Assembly (NCBI GenBank): GCA_902536935.1
Contig: CACAZM010000002.1
Span: 62,001 to 126,000 of the forward strand
DNA length: 64,000 nucleotides
Reading direction: 5' to 3'
From: an uncultured Bacteroidota bacterium
GTDB lineage: Bacteria; Bacteroidota; Bacteroidia; Flavobacteriales; Flavobacteriaceae
The translations under genes were made by a program, and so were the position numbers. Of this stretch, positions 27,752 to 36,799 are shown one piece after another. Below the pieces are notes generated by a model. The model was given only the letters and a program-made list of their open reading frames with translations, was not told where the DNA came from and did no database searches. The first letter of the stretch is position 1; each line of letters begins with the position of its first letter.

Positions 27752-28192
27752 ATGTTTAGAGCATTTTTTATTGGGCTAATCTTGCTGGCGAATGCCTGCA
27801 ATCAAACTGACGCAGAACAAATTCGTAAGCCCAACACGTCTTGGCAGTCAACCGATCAACCCCCCGTTTACCCAGGTTGTGAAGACAGAGAATCCACAGC
27901 TGCTCAATGGGATTGCTTTCAAGCGTCGATTTCAAGATCCGTCGGGGTGTATTTTACCGACAACCCCTTTTCTCTTAACCCCAATGCACCCAGGGCAGTC
28001 GTGCTTCATGTGGTAGTTGACCAAAGAGGTAAAGTTCAATTCAAAGGGATAGAGCCAGACAATGATATTGCAATTCTCGAGGCCATGCAAATGGCGATCG
28101 AAAAGCTACCAACAATGAGCCCCGCTACCAAAACCAATCTAGGGGTAACTACCCGAGTTCAGTTTCGCATTCCCATCCAACTACAAAATTGA
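27752..28192 (+). CDS. TonB C-terminal-like lipoprotein
   Basis: From ATG 27752 (the track adds six codons) the product of about 146 residues has a lipobox 'LILLANACNQTDA' near residue 16. The mature part has 'QPPVYPGCEDRESTAAQWDC' and 'RAVVLHVVVDQRGKVQFKGI', then 'KLPTMSPATKTNLGVTTRVQ'. This is the pattern of the TonB C-terminal-like domain found in many small Bacteroidota periplasmic proteins. There is no N-terminal membrane helix or proline-rich stretch, so it is not a full TonB. Its role is unknown. It is followed 12 nt later by ruvC. Confidence 0.75.
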   Translation: MFRAFFIGLILLANACNQTDAEQIRKPNTSWQSTDQPPVYPGCEDRESTAAQWDCFQASISRSVGVYFTDNPFSLNPNAPRAVVLHVVVDQRGKVQFKGIEPDNDIAILEAMQMAIEKLPTMSPATKTNLGVTTRVQFRIPIQLQN

Positions 28193-28204
28193 TTTGACCT
28201 GACA

Positions 28205-28771
28205 ATGAAAGAAACTACTCCTTCTTCGAAGCGAATTATTTTGGGTATTGATCCAGGAACAACAGTCATGGGCTATGGCTTGATTGCAGTAGACGGAAAA
28301 CAGATGAAGCTTTTGCATATGGACGAGTTGGTGATGAACTCCAAAGAGAACCACTATTTACGTCTTCAAAAAATCTTTGAAAAGACCATTGCCATAATCG
28401 ATGAATTCCACCCCGATGAAATGGCTTTGGAAGCTCCCTTTTTTGGAAAAAATGTGCAATCCATGCTTAAATTAGGGCGTGCACAAGGGGTTGCCATGGC
28501 TGCTGGTCTTTCCAGAGAATTGGCAATTACCGAGTATTCTCCCAGAAAAATCAAAATGGCGATAACTGGCAATGGAAATGCTTCCAAAGAACAGGTTGCC
28601 AAAATGCTACAACAACTGGTCGACCTGAAAACCTTGCCAAAAAATCTTGATGCTACTGATGGCCTTGCTGCCGCCGTCTGTCATTTTTTTAATCCGGGGC
28701 AAGAATCAGGGGAAAGTTACTCGGGTTGGGGCGCCTTTATCAAACAAGAAGCACACCGTATAAAAAAATAG
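28205..28771 (+). CDS. ruvC: Holliday junction endodeoxyribonuclease RuvC
   Basis: A 188-residue RNase H-fold nuclease. The catalytic acidic residues are visible in 'ILGIDPGTTVMGYGLI' (Asp), 'EMALEAPFFGKNVQSMLKLG' (Glu), and 'LDATDGLAAAVCHFF' (Asp pair). It cuts four-way junctions after RuvAB branch migration. Its size and motifs are normal for the family. It ends 1 nt before hemW, so the two genes are co-transcribed. Confidence 0.96.
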   Translation: MKETTPSSKRIILGIDPGTTVMGYGLIAVDGKQMKLLHMDELVMNSKENHYLRLQKIFEKTIAIIDEFHPDEMALEAPFFGKNVQSMLKLGRAQGVAMAAGLSRELAITEYSPRKIKMAITGNGNASKEQVAKMLQQLVDLKTLPKNLDATDGLAAAVCHFFNPGQESGESYSGWGAFIKQEAHRIKK

Positions 28772-28772
28772 C

Positions 28773-29915
28773 ATGTCGGGAATTTATCTCCATATCCCTT
28801 TTTGTAAAAAGGCATGTCACTACTGCAACTTCCATTTTTCGACTTCGATGAACCATGCAGATAATATGGTCAATGCAATTCGTCAAGAAATACGTCTGCG
28901 AAAGCAAGACGCCAAACTCCCTGTAGAAACCATATACTTTGGCGGTGGAACGCCATCGGTGTTAATCACCCAACAGCTTCGGGTGTTGTTGGGGGAAGTG
29001 TATAATCAATTTGAAGTCATTGACAATCCCGAAATCACACTTGAAGCCAACCCCGATGACCTAAGTTCTGCATATATCCTTGCTATAAAGAACATGGGTG
29101 TCAATCGCCTCTCGATTGGAGTGCAATCATTTTTGGACGATGAACTCACGCTTATGAATCGCGCGCACAACGCCAGTCAGGCACTGTTGTCTGTAGAGCA
29201 TGCGAAAAAAGTATTTGACAATGTTTCGATTGATCTTCTATTTGGAAATCCAAACACCACCCTAGACGATTGGAAACGAAATCTTGACTATGCCCTTCAA
29301 CTCGAGGTGCCACATATCTCGTCTTATGCACTCACGTTAGAACCCAAAACAGCGCTTGAGCGTTTTGTGGATAAGGGTTTGGTTTCTATAATCGATGAAA
29401 GCGTGGTAGAGGCGCAGTTTCACCATTTGGTTGATACACTAACACAGGCGGGTTATGACCACTACGAATTATCAAGTTTTGGCAAACCGGGTTACCACTC
29501 CCAAAACAACATGGGCTATTGGCAAGGTAAGACCTATTTGGGAATTGGCCCCTCTGCCCATGGGTTTGATGGGAATCAGCGATATTGGAATGTCAGTAAC
29601 AATGCGAGCTATATGCAGCAGATCATAAAGGGGGAGTTGCCGCAAACGATTGAAAAGCTAAGTGTTGTTGATCGCTTCAACGAATCCATTATGATTGGAC
29701 TTAGGGCATCATGGGGTGTATCGCTACAAGCAATGGAAAACGACTTGGGATTGCGCTATCGCCAGCATTTGGAAGATCAAGCCAAGCGTTTTGTGGATGA
29801 GGGTCTTCTTCATATTGATAATAATGCCCTAAAAACCACACCAAAAGGTGCATTTCTAGCCGACGGAATCTCTGCTGACTTGTTTCTTATTGATTTTCTT
29901 GCTGCATCTTCGTAA
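28773..29915 (+). CDS. hemW: Radical SAM heme chaperone HemW-like protein
   Basis: A 380-residue protein. The radical-SAM motif is 'CKKACHYCNF' (CxxxCxxC), preceded by 'GIYLHIPF'. 'TIYFGGGTPSVL', 'LSIGVQSF' and 'GIGPSAHGF' are family features. HemW-type proteins bind heme and are thought to insert it into target proteins; they were long misnamed oxygen-independent coproporphyrinogen III oxidase. The last 29 nt overlap the end of the convergent dipeptidase gene. Confidence 0.92.
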   Translation: MSGIYLHIPFCKKACHYCNFHFSTSMNHADNMVNAIRQEIRLRKQDAKLPVETIYFGGGTPSVLITQQLRVLLGEVYNQFEVIDNPEITLEANPDDLSSAYILAIKNMGVNRLSIGVQSFLDDELTLMNRAHNASQALLSVEHAKKVFDNVSIDLLFGNPNTTLDDWKRNLDYALQLEVPHISSYALTLEPKTALERFVDKGLVSIIDESVVEAQFHHLVDTLTQAGYDHYELSSFGKPGYHSQNNMGYWQGKTYLGIGPSAHGFDGNQRYWNVSNNASYMQQIIKGELPQTIEKLSVVDRFNESIMIGLRASWGVSLQAMENDLGLRYRQHLEDQAKRFVDEGLLHIDNNALKTTPKGAFLADGISADLFLIDFLAASS

Positions 29916-31284
29916 AGTGCTTATAAAAGTGTGGAATGGTTTCAATCCCCTTTAAAAAGTTAAACACCCCAAAATGCTCGTTTGGAGAGTGAATAGCATC
30001 GCTATCCAGTCCAAATCCCATCAATACAGTTTTACTTTGCAGGGTTTCTTCAAATAAGGCAACGATTGGGATACTCCCTCCATCACGTACTGGGATGGGT
30101 GCTTTGCCAAATGTTTCGATATAGGCCTTTGAAGCTGCTTGAAATTCCAGACCATCGGGGTGCATGACATAGGCCTCACCGCCGTGATGTGGTGTGACTT
30201 TTACCGTTACTCCTTTGGGAGCGATAGACGTAAAATGGTCTATAAACAGTTTTGTGATTTCTTCCGAATTCTGATTTGGCACCAATCGCATAGAGATTTT
30301 GGCATAAGCTTTTGATGCAATGACTGTTTTTGCGCCTTCACCCGTGTATCCACCCCAAATCCCGTTAACATCCAGAGTAGGACGAATCGATTTGCGCTCG
30401 AGAGTCGAAAAACCTTCCTCACCATAAACGGAATCTATATCTAGGGAATTTTGATAATTTTCTAATGAAAATGGAATGTTTTTAAAATCTGCACGTTCGG
30501 CAGTACTTAAATCTTCTACTTCATTGTAAAAACCAGGGATTGTGATTCGGTTGTTCGCATCGTGGAGAGAAGCAATCATTTTTGTAAGGATATTGATTGG
30601 ATTGGCAACGGCTCCGCCATAGAGGCCTGAGTGCAGGTCGCGATTGGGACCTGTTACCTCGACTTCTACATAGCTCATACCTCGAAGACCCGTGGTGATT
30701 GAAGGAATGTCGTTGGCAAGCATACCTGTATCGGAAATCAAAATGACATCATTGACGAGCTTTTTGGTATTTGCACGAACAAAGGTTTCAAGGTTGTCGC
30801 TGCCCACTTCTTCTTCTCCTTCGATCATAAACTTGACATTGCAAGGTGTACCACCGTTATGTTCCATCACCTCGAGGGCCTTGATGTGCATAAACATCTG
30901 TCCTTTATCATCGCATGCACCACGAGCAAAAATGGCTCCTTCAGGGTGGAGGTCGGTTTTGCGGATTTCTGGCTCAAAGGGCGGGGTGTCCCATAAGTCT
31001 AGCGGGTCGGGGGGTTGTACGTCGTAATGCCCGTAAACGAGTACAGTAGGTAGGGCAGGGTCGATGATTTTTTCCCCATAGACAATCGGAAAGCCAGCGG
31101 TTGGGCAAAGTTCGGTATGGGTGCACCCTGCGTTTCTAAGTGCATCTACTACCGCTTGTGCGGCGGTTTGCATATGTGATGAATAGGCCGAATCGGCACT
31201 GATAGACGGAATGCGAATTAGAGAAAACAGTTCTTCGATGAATCGATTTTTGTTTTTTTCGATGTAGGAAGTGTGTGATGACAT
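29887..31284 (-). CDS. M20 family metallo-dipeptidase
   Basis: A 465-residue cytoplasmic M20 peptidase. Metal ligands are in 'VLVYGHYDVQPPDPLDLWD' (His, Asp), 'ARGACDDKGQMFMH' (Asp), and 'VKFMIEGEEEVGSDNLE' (catalytic Glu pair), with further ligands at 'ILISDTG' and near 'DAIHSPNEHFGVFNF'. The dimerisation domain is inserted at about residues 205-340. The pattern is the CNDP/PepV-like dipeptidase group acting on small peptides. It converges on hemW with a 29-nt overlap; transcripts of both genes are therefore complementary at their 3' ends. Confidence 0.9.
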   Translation of the reverse strand: MSSHTSYIEKNKNRFIEELFSLIRIPSISADSAYSSHMQTAAQAVVDALRNAGCTHTELCPTAGFPIVYGEKIIDPALPTVLVYGHYDVQPPDPLDLWDTPPFEPEIRKTDLHPEGAIFARGACDDKGQMFMHIKALEVMEHNGGTPCNVKFMIEGEEEVGSDNLETFVRANTKKLVNDVILISDTGMLANDIPSITTGLRGMSYVEVEVTGPNRDLHSGLYGGAVANPINILTKMIASLHDANNRITIPGFYNEVEDLSTAERADFKNIPFSLENYQNSLDIDSVYGEEGFSTLERKSIRPTLDVNGIWGGYTGEGAKTVIASKAYAKISMRLVPNQNSEEITKLFIDHFTSIAPKGVTVKVTPHHGGEAYVMHPDGLEFQAASKAYIETFGKAPIPVRDGGSIPIVALFEETLQSKTVLMGFGLDSDAIHSPNEHFGVFNFLKGIETIPHFYKHFTKMQQENQ

Positions 31285-31345
31285 AGCGTTGAATTGGATA
31301 CGAAGATATCGTATAATTTGCAGACTAAAAATCGGTAAATGTGTT

Positions 31346-31353
31346 TATATTTG
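31346..31353 (+). promoter_or_regulatory. -7 promoter element of tRNA-Leu
   Basis: TATATTTG is a perfect TAnnTTTG, 13 nt ahead of the tRNA. The nearest TTG (31318-31320) gives a 25-bp spacer, longer than usual, so the -33 part is uncertain. Confidence 0.5.
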
Positions 31354-31366
31354 CAAGCCATCACAA

Positions 31367-31448
31367 GCGGGTGTGGTGAAATTGGTAGACACGCTAGATT
31401 TAGGATCTAGTGCTTCACGGCGTGGGGGTTCGAGTCCCTTCACCCGCA
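31367..31448 (+). tRNA. tRNA-Leu (anticodon TAG)
   Basis: GCGGGTG/CACCCGC form the acceptor stem. The anticodon stem-loop is CTAGA-TTTAGGA-TCTAG, giving TAG. A long variable arm (GCTTCACGGCGT) and T arm GGGTTCGAGTCCC follow. It has 82 nt, a class II tRNA. Discriminator A is followed by CA, so CCA is not encoded. The track ORF 31271-31492 runs across it and is not a gene. Confidence 0.97.
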
Positions 31449-31450
31449 CA

Positions 31451-31481
31451 AAAAAACCTCAACATTTTGTTGAGGTTTTTT
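31451..31481 (+). terminator. Rho-independent terminator after tRNA-Leu
   Basis: CCTCAACA-TTT-TGTTGAGG, flanked by A6 and T6, starts 2 nt after the tRNA. It is symmetrical enough to end the hemD transcript coming from the other side as well. Confidence 0.9.
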
Positions 31482-31504
31482 ATTCTTTTTGATTCGTTTT
31501 AAAA

Positions 31505-32251
31505 CTATCTCTTATTCGCCTGAGCAATATACTCGTCAAGGGCTTTTGTCATCGACGGGTTGGCAGGTGTTGGTGCCAGGATATCTATGCGTAGATCGGC
31601 AGCTTCGGCAGCTTTAACGGTGCTATTTCCAAAGACTGCAATGCGCGTGTTGTTTTGCTGAAAGTCTGGAAAGTTGTGAAACAAAGACTCGATCCCAGAT
31701 GGGCTAAAAAATACAAGAATATCATAATAGACATCATGTAAATCAGACAAGTCACTGATTACAGTGTTATAAAACACACCTTTAGTCCAGTTTACTCCAA
31801 GGTTGTCGAGCGCCTCAGGAACATTTGCTTTTAGCACGTCCGAACAAGGAAGTAGATAGCTTTCATTTTTGTGTTTGTTCATCAGCTCAATCAAATCTTT
31901 GAAAGTCCGAGTGCCGACATAGACTTTTCGCTTGCGATAGACCACATATTTCTGCAAGTAGTAAGCGACTGCCTCTGACTGGCAAAAGTATTTGAGGGTA
32001 GAAGGAATGGGAAAGCGCATTTCTTCTGCAAGTCTAAAAAAATGATCGATAGCGTTACGGCTTGTTAAAATAATGGCCGAAAACTTACTAAGATCAATTT
32101 TTTGTTTACGTACCTCTCTAGCAGGCACACCCTCTACATGAATAAATGGTCTAAAATCAATCGCAACTTTTCGCTTTTCTACAAGTTGATTATAAGGCGA
32201 ATTTTCAATCGCTGGCTCGGGCTGTGAAACAAGTATCGTTTTTACTTTCAT
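31505..32251 (-). CDS. hemD: Uroporphyrinogen-III synthase
   Basis: A 248-residue protein of the HemD fold, which has low sequence identity across bacteria. Typical stretches are 'KVKTILVSQPEPAIENSPYN', 'FSAIILTSRNAIDHFF', 'YDILVFFSPSGIESLF' and 'RIAVFGNSTVKAAEAADLRI'. The enzyme closes hydroxymethylbilane with inversion of ring D in heme synthesis. It is 9 nt downstream of a DUF4271 gene, the pairing I remember from other flavobacteria. No other heme genes besides hemW are in the window. Confidence 0.85.
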   Translation of the reverse strand: MKVKTILVSQPEPAIENSPYNQLVEKRKVAIDFRPFIHVEGVPAREVRKQKIDLSKFSAIILTSRNAIDHFFRLAEEMRFPIPSTLKYFCQSEAVAYYLQKYVVYRKRKVYVGTRTFKDLIELMNKHKNESYLLPCSDVLKANVPEALDNLGVNWTKGVFYNTVISDLSDLHDVYYDILVFFSPSGIESLFHNFPDFQQNNTRIAVFGNSTVKAAEAADLRIDILAPTPANPSMTKALDEYIAQANKR

Positions 32252-32260
32252 AGAAACGTA

Positions 32261-32929
32261 TTATGCGTTGGTTTGATTGATCAGCTCGAATAAAACCCAA
32301 AGGGATCCAATTTCGAGGGTGCAAATATATAAAATAAATAGCACTATTTTTTTACGTATAAGCTGCCAATAGGGGTTCGCAAAGAACAGATAACCAACGA
32401 TATAATACAAAAGATATATCCCCCCGGAAATGGCCCAGTAAATCATATTGTTTATAGGTGGATAGTGAGATATTATGATAAAAATTAACAATAAAAATGC
32501 ACCTTTTGTTTTGAGCAGACTTCTTCGAAAGATTACTTGGAGAAGCAAGCGCCTTGAACGCCAAAGTAATCCAATCATCATTTCAAGGACAAACTTAATC
32601 AGGGTGTAGCCAAGCCATGACAAAATAACCACATAAATAGGAGTGATGGACGCATCGATCAGCTCACTTTGAACCAAAAGCATGAAGGAAAAATACCCAA
32701 ATACCAACCCACGAAATACAAAAGCAATGGCATCTTGAAAATTTATATTTTCGGGCGGTGCATCAATTTTTTTGGTCGATGGAATATCTGTGTGACTGAT
32801 TCGTGTGATTGAAAAAAATAAACTTTGGTCTATGAGTTTGATAATCAATAAAATAGACGATAGTAACAGACTATACCACATCCCAGTCGAGTCATGAAAG
32901 CTATTTCGTAATAAAGCAATTTCGTTCAC
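32261..32929 (-). CDS. DUF4271 membrane protein
   Basis: A 222-residue membrane protein with GTG start, five or six helices ('WYSLLLSSILLIIKLIDQSL', 'FVFRGLVFGYFSFMLLVQSE', 'IYVVILSWLGYTLIKFVLEM', 'FLLLIFIIISHYPPIN'). Size, topology and its place upstream of hemD indicate DUF4271; function unknown. A TACTTTTG box (32934-32941, minus) ends 4 nt before the GTG, so its mRNA is probably leaderless. It is divergent from the polyprenol mannosyltransferase gene. Confidence 0.8.
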   Translation of the reverse strand: MNEIALLRNSFHDSTGMWYSLLLSSILLIIKLIDQSLFFSITRISHTDIPSTKKIDAPPENINFQDAIAFVFRGLVFGYFSFMLLVQSELIDASITPIYVVILSWLGYTLIKFVLEMMIGLLWRSRRLLLQVIFRRSLLKTKGAFLLLIFIIISHYPPINNMIYWAISGGIYLLYYIVGYLFFANPYWQLIRKKIVLFILYICTLEIGSLWVLFELINQTNA

Positions 32930-32933
32930 AGTG

Positions 32934-32984
32934 CAAAAGTAAACAATGATAGGGGAACAAGAACGTCGAATTCCCTACTTTTGT
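32934..32984. promoter_or_regulatory. Divergent -7 elements between DUF4271 and the mannosyltransferase genes
   Basis: Minus strand: TACTTTTG at 32934-32941, 4 nt before the DUF4271 GTG. Plus strand: TACTTTTG at 32977-32984, 12 nt before the ATG at 32997. Neither has an ideal TTG at 19 bp (the minus one has a 16-bp spacing). Confidence 0.45.
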
Positions 32985-32996
32985 AAATAGAGTGTA

Positions 32997-33719
32997 ATGA
33001 AGAAAAATCTAGTTATTGTTCCTACCTACAATGAGGCCGAAAATATCGAGGAGTTAGTTTCTGCCGTCATGGGGCTAGAGTGCCCTTTCGAAATGTTGGT
33101 TGTGGATGACAATTCACCTGATGGAACGGCTGGACTAGTCGAAGCATTACAATTAAAATTTCAGGGTCGTTTACATCTCCTAAAACGACCCTTTAAGGAG
33201 GGCTTGGGCCCTGCCTATTTGGAGGCCTTCCGATGGGCGTTGGATTACGATTATGATTTCATTTTTGAAATGGACGCTGATTTTTCACATGACCCCTACG
33301 ATTTGCTCAAATTGCAGGAAACACTTCAGGATAAAGGGGAAGACGTTGTGGTGGGTTCTCGATATGTTCGTGGAATTCAAGTTGTCAACTGGCCTTTATC
33401 TCGAATTTTATTGTCCTATTTTGCGTCTTTGTATGTTCGTTTCATTACAAGAATGCCAGTAAAAGATACTACAGCTGGTTTTGTGGGTTACAAAAAAGAT
33501 GTCATACAAGCTATAATAGAAGAAAGTATTCGTTTTACAGGATATGCCTTTCAGATTGAAATGAAATTTAAAGCGTGGGTCAAGGGTTTTCGAATGACCG
33601 AGATTCCGATCGTCTTTACCGATCGTGCTCGAGGTACTTCAAAAATGAATCGTTCAATTATCAGTGAAGCCATTTTTGGTATAATTTTGATGAAAATAAA
33701 AAGTTTGTATGCCAAATAA
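32997..33719 (+). CDS. Polyprenol monophosphomannose synthase (GT2)
   Basis: A 240-residue family-2 glycosyltransferase without membrane helices. The GT-A fold is shown by 'LVIVPTYNEAENIEELV', 'MLVVDDNSPDGTAG', the DxD motif in 'FIFEMDADFSHDP', 'VVGSRYVRG' and 'DTTAGFVGYK'. It resembles Dpm1, which transfers mannose from GDP-mannose to a polyprenyl phosphate on the inner membrane; the lipid-linked sugar feeds protein or glycan mannosylation. It overlaps pyrC by 11 nt. Confidence 0.9.
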   Translation: MKKNLVIVPTYNEAENIEELVSAVMGLECPFEMLVVDDNSPDGTAGLVEALQLKFQGRLHLLKRPFKEGLGPAYLEAFRWALDYDYDFIFEMDADFSHDPYDLLKLQETLQDKGEDVVVGSRYVRGIQVVNWPLSRILLSYFASLYVRFITRMPVKDTTAGFVGYKKDVIQAIIEESIRFTGYAFQIEMKFKAWVKGFRMTEIPIVFTDRARGTSKMNRSIISEAIFGIILMKIKSLYAK

Positions 33720-35052
33720 TCAAACGCTATTAATTAGACAAGCTAAAGTGGTGAATGAGGGACAAATAAAAACCCTTGATATTTTGGTTGAAGGGTCGTT
33801 TATAGCAGAGATATCCCCTCACATCGAGTCAAGCGCAGACACTGAAATCCATGCTGAGGGGAAAATGTTGATTCCGGGGCTTATTGATGATCAGGTTCAT
33901 TTCCGTGAACCAGGACTAACCTATAAGGGATCAATAGAAACCGAAAGCCGCGCTGCGGTTGCTGGAGGGATTACAACTTTTTTTGAAATGCCTAATACCA
34001 ACCCAGAAACTACGACTCGGGCGGAATTTGAAAATAAAATCGAAATTGCCAAGCAAAGTTCTTGGGCCAACTATGGATTTAAGTTTGGAGGTACCAACGA
34101 CAACCTCAATGAAGTACTGGCTGTTGATCCTTGTCGTGTTCCAGGAATTAAACTCTTTTTGGGTTCTTCGACAGGTAATATGCTGGTGAACAACCCTGAA
34201 GTCTTGTATAGTATTTTTTCAAATACCAAGCTTCCGATTTCTGTTCATTGTGAAGATGAACAAATAATACGTAAGAACATGGCAACTTTCACGGAGAAAT
34301 ACGGGGAAGAGATTCCCATGTCTTGTCACCCACAGATTCGATCGGAGGAAGCATGTTATGAATCGTCCTCCACTGCTATAGCACTGGCCAAAGAAACAGG
34401 CGCAAGACTACATGTTTTTCACTTGTCGACAGCTAAAGAAACAGAGCTATTTGAAAGTAACCCAGCTGTAGAATCAAAAACAATCACATCAGAAGTTTGT
34501 ATTCATCATCTTTGGTTTTCCGATGAAGATTATGCCGATAAGGGTAGTTTAATTAAGTGGAATCCAGCGGTAAAAACCGCGCAAGATCGTGCAAGACTTT
34601 GGGAAGCGCTCATCGACGATCGTATCGATATTATTGCCACCGATCACGCACCCCACACCATAGATGAAAAAATGAATCCCTATAGCAAAGCACCTTCAGG
34701 TGGGCCGATGGTGCAGCATGCATTGTCTGTGCTATTGGAGTGTCATTTACAAGGAAAAATTTCAATCGAGAAAATTGTCGAAAAAATGTCTCACAACCCC
34801 GCAAAGTTATTTGACATCGACCGACGTGGGTTTTTACGAGAAGGGTATTATGCTGACTTGGTTTTAGTGGACATGCATGCCCCATACACTGTTTCTAAAG
34901 ATAATATCCTTTATAAATGTGGGTGGTCTCCGCTTGAGGGGCAAAACTTTAGATCGCAGGTGACCCATACAATTATTAATGGATCTTTGGTGTATGACCA
35001 AGGTAGGTTTTCTAATAAAAAAGTGGCAATGCCGGTAGAATTTATAAGATGA
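33709..35052 (+). CDS. pyrC: Dihydroorotase
   Basis: A 447-residue amidohydrolase of class I dihydroorotase type. The metal site opens with 'GLIDDQVHFREPGLTYKG'. Later ligands are in 'PISVHCEDE', 'LHVFHLST' and 'IIATDHAPHT'. It reversibly cyclises carbamoyl aspartate to dihydroorotate in pyrimidine synthesis. The gene starts inside the mannosyltransferase coding end and overlaps the next lipoprotein gene by 4 nt (ATGA), so the three are translationally coupled. Confidence 0.93.
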   Translation: MPNNQTLLIRQAKVVNEGQIKTLDILVEGSFIAEISPHIESSADTEIHAEGKMLIPGLIDDQVHFREPGLTYKGSIETESRAAVAGGITTFFEMPNTNPETTTRAEFENKIEIAKQSSWANYGFKFGGTNDNLNEVLAVDPCRVPGIKLFLGSSTGNMLVNNPEVLYSIFSNTKLPISVHCEDEQIIRKNMATFTEKYGEEIPMSCHPQIRSEEACYESSSTAIALAKETGARLHVFHLSTAKETELFESNPAVESKTITSEVCIHHLWFSDEDYADKGSLIKWNPAVKTAQDRARLWEALIDDRIDIIATDHAPHTIDEKMNPYSKAPSGGPMVQHALSVLLECHLQGKISIEKIVEKMSHNPAKLFDIDRRGFLREGYYADLVLVDMHAPYTVSKDNILYKCGWSPLEGQNFRSQVTHTIINGSLVYDQGRFSNKKVAMPVEFIR

Positions 35053-35450
35053 AAAAAGCAATTTTTTTCTTGTTTATGATTCTATTGTCCTGTGCCCAGG
35101 TGGTGGAGGTTCCACCCGAAAATTTGATTGGTGAAGAGAGAATGGCTAACTTAATTTTTGAGCTTGCTGTTTTGGATGCTGCTAAAGGATTTATTCCCAA
35201 AGATCAAAAAGATAGAATCGTTTTGAATGCAGACTCTTTTTATCAGTTTCACGAAATTGATAGCATACAGTTTACAATCAGTAATGCCTATTATGCTAAG
35301 CATCCGAAAGCATACTTGCGTATTGTCAGTATTGCACAGATAAAACTCCAAGAATTTGAAAAAAACATACAAGAAATAGAGACTAAGATGTTAACGATCG
35401 ACTCGATAGACATCAAATTAAAAAACCAGAAAAAAAATAGCACTAAGTAG
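35049..35450 (+). CDS. DUF4296 lipoprotein
   Basis: A 133-residue lipoprotein with signal 'FFLFMILLSCAQVVEVPPE' (lipobox Cys near 15). 'PENLIGEERMANLIFELAVLDAA' is the DUF4296 opening, followed by helical 'SIQFTISNAYYAKHPKAYLRI'. DUF4296 proteins are small Bacteroidota lipoproteins of unknown role. It overlaps pyrC by 4 nt. Confidence 0.82.
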   Translation: MKKAIFFLFMILLSCAQVVEVPPENLIGEERMANLIFELAVLDAAKGFIPKDQKDRIVLNADSFYQFHEIDSIQFTISNAYYAKHPKAYLRIVSIAQIKLQEFEKNIQEIETKMLTIDSIDIKLKNQKKNSTK

Positions 35451-35480
35451 GGGATTCTTTTTAGATCATCAATTAGATCT

Positions 35481-35488
35481 TATATTTG
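35481..35488 (+). promoter_or_regulatory. -7 promoter element of tyrS
   Basis: TATATTTG is a perfect TAnnTTTG, 15 nt before the tyrS ATG. No clear TTG stands 19 bp upstream. Confidence 0.5.
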
Positions 35489-35503
35489 TGTAACGTAAAA
35501 TAA

Positions 35504-36799
35504 ATGACAAGAAACTTTGTAGCAGAATTAGCGTGGAGAGGGCTGGTACATGATATCATGCCAGAAACGGAAAAGGTTTTAAATGAAAATCCAACTTCTG
35601 GTTACATTGGTTTTGACCCAACTTCTGACTCTTTACATATTGGAAGTTTGGTTCAGATAATGATTTTGATGCATTTTCAACGTGCAGGACACAGCCCGAT
35701 TGCATTGATTGGCGGTGCTACTGGTATGATTGGAGACCCATCTGGGAAATCACAAGAACGTAATTTGCTGGATCAAGTAATTCTTGAAAAAAACATTAAA
35801 GGGATTGAAAATCAGCTTAGTAGGTTTTTGGATTTTAATGAAAGTTCTCCAAATGCAGCGAAGTTGGTCAACAATTACGATTGGATGTCTAGTTTTTCTT
35901 TGATTGAATTCGCACGAGATATTGGTAAGCATTTGACAGTGAATTATATGATGGCCAAAGATTCGGTCAAAAAACGCTTGATTAGCGATGCTAAAGAGGG
36001 CATGTCCTTTACCGAGTTTAGTTATCAACTTATTCAGGGTTATGATTTTCTACATCTTTATGAGCATCACAACTGCTTATTACAAATGGGAGGAAGTGAC
36101 CAATGGGGAAATATCACCACAGGTACAGAGTTGGTACGTCGAAAGGCGGGAGGCAAGGCCTACGCCCTGACTTGCCCTTTGATCACAAAGGCCGACGGAA
36201 CCAAGTTTGGAAAAACTGAAAGTGGGAACGTCTGGTTGGACAAGACCAAAACCTCTCCATATAAGTTCTACCAGTACTGGCTTAACACATCTGATGAAGA
36301 TGCAGAGTCCTATATCAAAATTTTTACTTTTTTGGATCAAAAGACCATTATCGATCTGATTACACAACACAAAGAAGTACCACATTTACGCCAACTTCAA
36401 AGAACTCTTGCAGATGAAGTGACTCGTATGGTGCACTCCGAAGAAGAAAGAGTTATGGCGGTTCAGGCTTCGGAAATCCTTTTTGGAAAGGCAACTTCAT
36501 CTGCTTTAAAGCAAATTGATGAAGCAACTTTTTTGGATGTTTTTGAGGGTGTTCCGCAAGCCAGCTTGCCCAAGTCAACACTTACAGAGGGAATCACAGC
36601 GATTGATCTACTTGCGTCATCTACAGGTTTTTTGTCTTCCAACGCCGAAGCCAGACGTGCACTTAAAGAAAATTCGATTTCGGTCAATAAGGAAAAAATA
36701 AAGGAATCTTTTACTGCGCAACATACCGATTTGATTTGTGATCGTTATTTACTTCTCCAGCGAGGAAAAAAGAACTATTTTTTAGTGTTGTTTAACTAA
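35504..36799 (+). CDS. tyrS: Tyrosyl-tRNA synthetase
   Basis: A 431-residue class I synthetase. The HIGH motif is '[10 protein letters not shown]' and the KMSKS motif is '[11 protein letters not shown]'. Tyr-binding '[14 protein letters not shown]' and '[14 protein letters not shown]' are in place. A C-terminal S4-like domain ('[20 protein letters not shown]') binds the tRNA. Length and order match bacterial TyrS. Its last 8 nt overlap the convergent LuxE-like gene. Confidence 0.97.
   Translation: MTRNFVAELAWRGLVHDIMPETEKVLNENPTSGYIGFDPTSDSLHIGSLVQIMILMHFQRAGHSPIALIGGATGMIGDPSGKSQERNLLDQVILEKNIKGIENQLSRFLDFNESSPNAAKLVNNYDWMSSFSLIEFARDIGKHLTVNYMMAKDSVKKRLISDAKEGMSFTEFSYQLIQGYDFLHLYEHHNCLLQMGGSDQWGNITTGTELVRRKAGGKAYALTCPLITKADGTKFGKTESGNVWLDKTKTSPYKFYQYWLNTSDEDAESYIKIFTFLDQKTIIDLITQHKEVPHLRQLQRTLADEVTRMVHSEEERVMAVQASEILFGKATSSALKQIDEATFLDVFEGVPQASLPKSTLTEGITAIDLLASSTGFLSSNAEARRALKENSISVNKEKIKESFTAQHTDLICDRYLLLQRGKKNYFLVLFN

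Noticed and set aside
31271-31492. Plus-strand ORF of 73 residues
   Set aside because: It reads through tRNA-Leu and its terminator.
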